Shown here in pieces: positions 1 to 3,436 of a stretch of DNA of 5,956 nucleotides. This DNA comes from a bacterium (GTDB lineage Bacteria > Planctomycetota > J058 > JAJDCP01), in NCBI GenBank assembly GCA_030428695.1, contig JAUIEM010000496.1, forward strand, positions 1-5,956, in the 5' to 3' direction. The position numbers and the translations under genes were made by a program. The notes below the pieces were generated by a model. It had not been told where the DNA came from. It saw only the letters and a program-made list of their open reading frames with translations, and ran no database searches. How positions within the stretch are numbered: position 1 is the first letter of the stretch; each line of letters begins with the position of its first letter.

Positions 1-533
1 GCGGCGGACAGATCTCCTACCCGAAGGATATCGCCGTGCGCGACGGCAAGGTGTTCGTCCTGCTCGAGCGCGAGACGAACTGCATCCTCTCCTTCGGGCC
101 GGACAACCGGGTGGTCGACAGCTTCCCGGCCGCGCCGGACGACATGCTCGAGACCCCGGGGAGCATCGGCGTGATGCCGAGGAACCTGGTCGTCGCGGCC
201 TGCAACTACAACGTCAAGCTGCGCAGCTACCGCAACTCGACCGGCTCCTTCTCCGCCTCGGACAGCCACACGGTGTTCGAGGATCTCGACGTGTTCGACG
301 ACCTGGTCGGCATGAACAGCGGGCTGCTCGGCGTCGTCGCGAGAGATACCGGCTTCGGCACGGACTACTACGTCGCCGTGCTCGACGACGATGTGCGGCT
401 GATCGGGCAGGTCACCGACAACATCGAGGCCAACTGCCCCTATCCCTCCGACATCGCCGCGGACGGCTTCGGCATGATGTACATCCTCGACGCGGAGAAC
501 CACCGCATCGCGATGTACCGTTGCCAGCGCTGA
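1..533 (+). CDS. C-terminal part of an NHL/beta-propeller-like repeat protein (5' end outside window)
   Basis: The reading frame is open from position 3 with no stop and runs to TGA at 531-533, giving 176 residues. The GTG at 36 lies inside a conserved-looking repeat and has no convincing ribosome binding site, so I treat the gene as truncated by the window edge. Two segments have the NHL-type pattern 'P-x-DIA...G-x-VYVLD...N-x-RI'. The first is near the visible start (YPKDIAVRDGKVFVLLERE). The second is at the very end (YPSDIAADGFGMMYILDAEN, then HRIAMYRC). NHL repeats form beta-propellers that bind proteins, RNA or ligands, and this spacing fits the last few blades of such a fold. Two cysteines (NCPYPSD and YRCQR) flank the last blade and could pair in an exported protein. 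The N-terminus, and hence localisation, is not visible. Substrate and role are unknown. The propeller assignment is by pattern only. Confidence 0.7.
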   Translation, partial: GGQISYPKDIAVRDGKVFVLLERETNCILSFGPDNRVVDSFPAAPDDMLETPGSIGVMPRNLVVAACNYNVKLRSYRNSTGSFSASDSHTVFEDLDVFDDLVGMNSGLLGVVARDTGFGTDYYVAVLDDDVRLIGQVTDNIEANCPYPSDIAADGFGMMYILDAENHRIAMYRCQR

Positions 534-555
534 GGGCCTGGCCGTCCTTCTCCGA

Positions 556-588
556 GCGGCCGCGGTCCCGCGTGCGGGGTGCGGCCGC
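556..588 (+). terminator. GC-rich hairpin downstream of the propeller gene, candidate terminator
   Basis: Two copies of the palindromic octamer GCGGCCGC (556-563 and 581-588) pair as outer arms. CCCG (567-570) pairs with CGGG (575-578) around the loop CGTG, with a small internal loop (564-566 opposite 579-580). This gives about 12 bp of G-C pairing starting 22 nt after the stop at 533. No T-run follows, so it is not a canonical intrinsic terminator. Strong stems without a U tract are common between genes in GC-rich genomes. It could also act as a processing or mRNA-stability element. Confidence 0.4.
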
Positions 589-597
589 GCCTGCATC

Positions 598-602
598 GGG
601 AG
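598..602 (+). promoter_or_regulatory. Ribosome binding site for the TPR-like protein gene
   Basis: GGGAG lies 7 nt upstream of the ATG at 610 and supports that start. No recognisable -35/-10 promoter is visible in the 76-nt gap. Transcription could begin there from an unrecognised promoter or read through from upstream. Confidence 0.6.
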
Positions 603-609
603 CTCACTG

Positions 610-1542
610 ATGGTCCGCGCCGTCGCCTCCTTCCTGTTCCTCGCCTCCCTCCTCGGCGCCCAGGACTTCGAGGTCCGTGTCTACCACCACGGTCCGGCCG
701 GTGAAGAGGAGGAGCTGCTGCGCGCGCCGCGCTTCGCCGACCGGGTCGACGTCTACGACGCCTATACCGGTCAGCTCCTGCGCAGCGAGGTGCTCGAGGT
801 CTACGCCCACGTCTACGGAGACGGGCAGATCTTCTGGCCGCGCACGCCGGACAACCAGCATCGCCGCTACGTCAGCATGGCCTGGATCAGCGACGAGCAG
901 GCCTGGAAGTTCCTCGGCATCCGCGACCGGCCCCTCGACGGCGACTGGGAGCGGGTCGATGTCGAAGCGGAGGGCGAGCGGCTCCGGGACATCGCCCGCG
1001 CGATCATCGCGGTCGACCGCGACGATCCGGGGGAGGCGACCCTGCGGCGCGAGGAGATCGGCACCGAGCTGATCTCGCGCATCGCCGCCGCGCCGCTGGA
1101 GGACAGCGTCGCCACCGCCGCGCTGTTCGCCTCCCAGGTCGGCATGAGCAGCGGCCAGCGCTACCTGGTGCTGCGGACCTTCGGCTGGGCCCTGTTCATC
1201 TACAACGATCCGGAGGGGATGCGCCGGGCGCGGGTGTTCTACGAGCAGGCGATCGAGCTCAAGCCGAGCTTCGGCAGCGGCTACTACAACCTCGCCCTGG
1301 TCGAGAAGCGGCTCGACAACAAGGACGCGACCCTGGTCTGTCTGCTGGCGGCACATCGGAGCTCGCCGAGCGCCAAGTACCTGCGCAAGCTCAAGGACGA
1401 GGTGACCCTGTACGGGGAGACCGAGTCGCTCGGCAGCGCTGAGCTCGCCGAGCTCTTGTCCCTGGTCCGCGCGCTCGACGCCGACGCGCCGGACTTCTCG
1501 GCCATCGACGAGCGCTTCCCCCAACTGCGGTACTCGCGATGA
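610..1542 (+). CDS. Secreted TPR-like repeat protein of unknown function
   Basis: A 310-aa protein. Residues 1-17 (MVRAVASFLFLASLLGA) form a short signal peptide: one Arg, a hydrophobic core and a likely cleavage near Ala17-Gln18. The mature protein is therefore probably periplasmic or exported. Residues about 20-130 are a mixed, acidic region with no family I recognise. Residues about 190-255 look like two TPR helix pairs. The first (GWALFIYNDPEGMRRARVFY, then EQAIELKP) has the typical W/L/Y...A...P spacing. The second begins at FGSGYYNLALVEKRLDNKDA. TPRs are protein-interaction scaffolds. The C-terminal 50 residues are helical and acidic, without motifs. The start is supported by GGGAG at 598-602. 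The stop codon overlaps the next start as ATGA, so the two products are probably made together and may act in one complex. Function is unknown; TPR is a pattern call of moderate strength. Confidence 0.85.
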   Translation: MVRAVASFLFLASLLGAQDFEVRVYHHGPAGEEEELLRAPRFADRVDVYDAYTGQLLRSEVLEVYAHVYGDGQIFWPRTPDNQHRRYVSMAWISDEQAWKFLGIRDRPLDGDWERVDVEAEGERLRDIARAIIAVDRDDPGEATLRREEIGTELISRIAAAPLEDSVATAALFASQVGMSSGQRYLVLRTFGWALFIYNDPEGMRRARVFYEQAIELKPSFGSGYYNLALVEKRLDNKDATLVCLLAAHRSSPSAKYLRKLKDEVTLYGETESLGSAELAELLSLVRALDADAPDFSAIDERFPQLRYSR

Positions 1543-2939
1543 GATCGACCCTGTTCGCGGTCGGCGGCCTGGTGGTTCTCGCCGCGGTCTTCGGCCTGAC
1601 CTTCTTCGTCCTGCACAGCCTCGATGCCGAGCCCCTGCCGACCATCCGCGTGCCGACGCCGGAGCCGGTCGAGGACGATCCGCGCGATCGCCCGCGGCCG
1701 ACGCCGGAGCCGGTCGAGCCGGCGCCGGGCCCGGAGCCGGCTCCGGTCGAGCCGCTCGCCGGCGCCGAGCCCGCCGACCCCGGGCCCGAGCCTTCCCCCA
1801 CCCCGGCCGGCAACACGGGCAGCGCCGCGCCGGCACCAGTCGAGCCTGGCCCCCCGGTCGAGCTCGCGACGCCGGAGGACAGCGCCGGGGTCGGCAGCCG
1901 GCTCGGCTACGTCACGCTCGGCGGCGAGCGGGTCACCTGGCTGACGGTCAGCGGCGAGCTGCTCTTCCCCGGCCAGCGGGACGGCGAAGGGCTGCACTTC
2001 AGCAGCGACAACGAAGGCACGATCCACTTCCCCGCCGACCTGCCGCTGGTCGGCTGCGAGGTGGTGCTGCGGCTCGGGAAGGGGCTCGCGCCGCGGGTTC
2101 CGATCGAGATCCCGCCGCTGCCGGTCGACATCGTGATCGCCCTCGAGGCCTACACCATCGAAGGAGAGGTCCTCTACACGAACCGCGGCCTCGAGATGGC
2201 GACGGTGCGGCTGGTCGACACCGAGGACTTCGAGGTCGTCTACGACACCCAGCTGACCGACGGCTACGGGCGCTTCGCGTTCGGCCCGCTGTTCCGCGGC
2301 CAGTACCGCATCGAGGCCGACCCGCCCGAGGGGCGCGACGACCTCGCGGGCAAGGCCTTCAACATGCACATCGGCAGCAACAAGAGCGACGTACGCGTCG
2401 ACCTCGAGGAGGCCGGGGGCCTGCGCGGCACCCTGTTCGACCCGCAGGGCCAGCCGGTGCTGCAGGGCCGGGTGGTCGCGATGGACATCAACGGCATCGT
2501 GCCGCCGGGGGGCAGCGTCGAGGTGTTCGGCGACGGGACCTGGGAGCTCGTCAACATCGAGCCCGGCATCTACGAGCTGACCGGCTACGGCGCGCCGCCG
2601 CTGGCGGTCAAGGAGCGGGCGCAGGTCAAGACGGGCGAGTCCCTCGTCCACAACCTGCAGCTCAGCGCCGGTGGCTCGCTGCGCATCATCGTCGAGAACG
2701 CGCGCGCCGCCCCCCAGGAGGGCGCGACGATCTTCGTCACGCCGATGGGCCTGACCCCGGAGCCGCCGGTCGACTGGAACGCCCCGAAGACGGGTGAGGA
2801 CGGCGTCTCTTTGGTCACCTCCCTCGCCCCGGGCGACTACTTCGTGACCGCCGAGATCGGCGTGCGGCGGGCGGTGTCGGGGATGCTGCGGGTCGACTCG
2901 GGGCAGACCCGTGAGGTGCGGCTCGAGCTGCCGGAGTAG
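1539..2939 (+). CDS. Membrane-anchored protein with Pro/Glu-rich stalk and carboxypeptidase-regulatory-like beta domains
   Basis: A 466-aa protein. Residues about 5-27 form one hydrophobic segment that lacks an obvious signal-peptidase site (GLTFFVLHSLDAEP), so it is probably an N-terminal anchor with the rest outside the inner membrane. Residues about 31-112 are a stalk dominated by Pro, Glu and Ala, with repeated PTPEPVE and EPAPVEP units. Residues 120-200 look like a degenerate beta domain. Three transthyretin/CarboxypepD_reg-like beta-sandwiches follow: about 205-290 (TIEGEVLY...DGYGRFAFGPLFRGQYRIEA), about 293-375 (GGLRGTLFDPQGQPVLQGRV...GIYELTGYG) and about 379-463 (GSLRIIVENA...LAPGDYFVTAE). 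The 'G-x-Y-x-(L/I/V)-(T/E)' closing strands are typical of that fold. In other proteins these domains serve structural or binding roles rather than catalysis. The ATG overlaps the preceding stop by 4 nt with no good Shine-Dalgarno, so translation is probably coupled. Partner and function are unknown. Confidence 0.85.
   Translation: MRSTLFAVGGLVVLAAVFGLTFFVLHSLDAEPLPTIRVPTPEPVEDDPRDRPRPTPEPVEPAPGPEPAPVEPLAGAEPADPGPEPSPTPAGNTGSAAPAPVEPGPPVELATPEDSAGVGSRLGYVTLGGERVTWLTVSGELLFPGQRDGEGLHFSSDNEGTIHFPADLPLVGCEVVLRLGKGLAPRVPIEIPPLPVDIVIALEAYTIEGEVLYTNRGLEMATVRLVDTEDFEVVYDTQLTDGYGRFAFGPLFRGQYRIEADPPEGRDDLAGKAFNMHIGSNKSDVRVDLEEAGGLRGTLFDPQGQPVLQGRVVAMDINGIVPPGGSVEVFGDGTWELVNIEPGIYELTGYGAPPLAVKERAQVKTGESLVHNLQLSAGGSLRIIVENARAAPQEGATIFVTPMGLTPEPPVDWNAPKTGEDGVSLVTSLAPGDYFVTAEIGVRRAVSGMLRVDSGQTREVRLELPE
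1653..1718 (+). repeat. 21-nt direct repeat in the Pro-rich stalk coding region
   Basis: A 21-nt sequence encoding (V/R)PTPEPVE-type residues occurs exactly at 1653-1673 and 1698-1718, offset by 45 nt (15 codons, in frame). Related degenerate copies (GAGCC...CCGGTCGAG) follow at 1733-1750. In-frame spacing suggests the stalk length evolves by unequal recombination or slippage without breaking the reading frame. Confidence 0.75.
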
Positions 2940-2957
2940 GCTCAGGCCTCCGGCAGC
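2927..2957. terminator. Palindrome spanning two convergent stop codons, candidate bidirectional terminator
   Basis: A perfect 10-bp inverted repeat, GCTGCCGGAG (2927-2936) and CTCCGGCAGC (2948-2957), encloses an 11-nt loop. That loop contains the TAG of the + strand gene (2937-2939) and the TGA of the - strand gene (2942-2944). Both genes encode Leu-Pro-Glu at their ends in the same codons, which generates the symmetry. There is no T-run on either side, so termination activity is an inference from position. Confidence 0.45.
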
Positions 2958-3085
2958 CCCGGCGAGCACAACACCTTCGGCCCGTCGACCGTCGCGGTCG
3001 CCGACGGCCGCCAGCCACGCGCCAGGCGGGCCCGGCGGAGGGCCGCGGCGGAAGGGCGGGAGGTGCGGACGGAGACCCCCGTCAC
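2942..3085 (-). CDS. Probable small protein, 47 aa, unknown function
   Basis: On the - strand, a GTG at 3085-3083 opens a 47-codon frame ending at TGA (2944-2942). The product starts MTGVSVRTSRPSAAALRRAR and ends VDGPKVLCSPGLPEA. Forty-five of 47 codons end in G or C, while about 72% of first positions are G/C. This is the coding pattern of the neighbours and is not expected of random DNA in the gap. The middle is Arg-rich (RRARLARGWRP), and the tail carries one Cys. The gene follows the 72-aa gene in the same frame with 9 nt between stop and start, implying one transcript. There is no clear Shine-Dalgarno, so expression would rely on coupling. I do not recognise a family. It could instead be non-coding, but codon usage and tight packing on both sides argue for a gene. 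Confidence 0.5.
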   Translation of the reverse strand: MTGVSVRTSRPSAAALRRARLARGWRPSATATVDGPKVLCSPGLPEA

Positions 3086-3094
3086 CGCGCCGAG

Positions 3095-3313
3095 TCAGGT
3101 CGCCTCGTAGACCAGGAAGAGCGCCGGGGCGAGGCGCACGATGAAGTCGTGGGTCAGCTCATCCTGGCGCACGACCTCGAGGACCTCGCCAGGAGGCGTG
3201 CGCCGGGCGAGCCAGCGCACGGCCTCGTCCATGCCGCGCTGGACCGCGAGGGCGGGCGCGAGCGCGGTGCGGGTGGCGGGGTCGAGGGCGGGGTCGTAGT
3301 CGATGCTGTGCAC
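3095..3313 (-). CDS. Small conserved-looking cytoplasmic protein, 72 aa (QDELTHD motif)
   Basis: A GTG start at 3313-3311 is preceded on the - strand by GGAGG (3324-3320) with 6-nt spacing, the best ribosome binding site in the window. The 72-residue product begins MHSIDYDPALDPATR, has a central amphipathic helix (QRGMDEAVRWLARR) and ends with strands EVLEVVRQDELTHDFIVRL and APALFLVYEAT. From memory, the 'V-x-QDE-x-THD-hhV ... hhLVY-(D/E)-(T/A)-T' ending resembles a family of short uncharacterised proteins seen in proteobacteria and related phyla. I cannot confirm this here. There is no signal peptide or membrane segment, so it is probably cytoplasmic. It is divergent from the amidase gene at 3437 and is probably co-transcribed with the 47-aa gene downstream. 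Function is unknown. Confidence 0.75.
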   Translation of the reverse strand: MHSIDYDPALDPATRTALAPALAVQRGMDEAVRWLARRTPPGEVLEVVRQDELTHDFIVRLAPALFLVYEAT

Positions 3314-3436
3314 GGCGGGCCTCCGGAACGGACAGCTCGATGGTAGCCGGAGAGGCCGGGTGCGGCCGAAATTTCTCGCACGAACCGGGCCCCTGACTGG
3401 CTAAACCAGGTACCACAGATCTCTGGGGAACCCGCG
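3314..3436. promoter_or_regulatory. Divergent intergenic region between the small-gene pair and the amidase
   Basis: This 123-nt gap lies between divergently oriented starts and must hold the promoters for the leftward small genes and the rightward amidase, unless these start elsewhere. It contains the - strand GGAGG (3324-3320) and, for the + strand, GGGGAA (3425-3430) 6 nt before the ATG at 3437. The only AT-rich patch is GAAATTTC (3368-3375), a perfect 8-bp palindrome roughly central in the gap. It could be an operator or a melting region. No confident -35/-10 pair was found on either strand. Confidence 0.5.
3320..3324 (-). promoter_or_regulatory. Ribosome binding site for the 72-aa small protein
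   Basis: Read on the - strand this is GGAGG, 6 nt before the GTG at 3313. It fixes a GTG start that would otherwise be doubtful. Confidence 0.7.

Noticed and set aside
604..1836. Long - strand open frame (410 codons) opposite the TPR gene
   Set aside because: Its product is low-complexity Arg/Ala/Gly-rich. The + strand gene has a signal peptide, a ribosome binding site and a sensible protein. Long antisense frames are expected at this GC content.
1284..2969. Long - strand open frame (561 codons) opposite the stalk protein
   Set aside because: The composition is Arg/Asp/Leu/Ala-rich with no domain pattern, mirroring + strand G/C-ending codons.
2989..3007. 6-bp hairpin CCGTCG/CGACGG after the stalk gene
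   Set aside because: Short stem lying inside the probable 47-aa gene, without a T-run; probably chance in GC-rich coding DNA.
2911..3144. + strand frame rich in Arg/Pro/Ser across the convergent region
   Set aside because: It overlaps the end of the stalk gene and both small - strand genes, has no ribosome binding site, and has a composition typical of an out-of-frame GC-rich read.
2942..3313. Single longer - strand gene with the TGA at 3095-3097 read as selenocysteine or as an error
   Set aside because: The frame does stay open for 51 codons past the TGA. However, LFLVYEAT looks like a natural protein end, a GTG restart lies 9 nt later, and I see no convincing stem-loop of the kind needed right after a selenocysteine UGA. 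Two genes are simpler.
3402..3407. TAAACC as a -10 box for the amidase
   Set aside because: Poor match to TATAAT and no -35 at proper spacing.
3397..3426. Alternative hairpins CTGG/CCAG/CTGG upstream of the amidase start, possible riboswitch or attenuator
   Set aside because: The stems are only 4 bp and there is no recognisable aptamer; such matches are frequent by chance.
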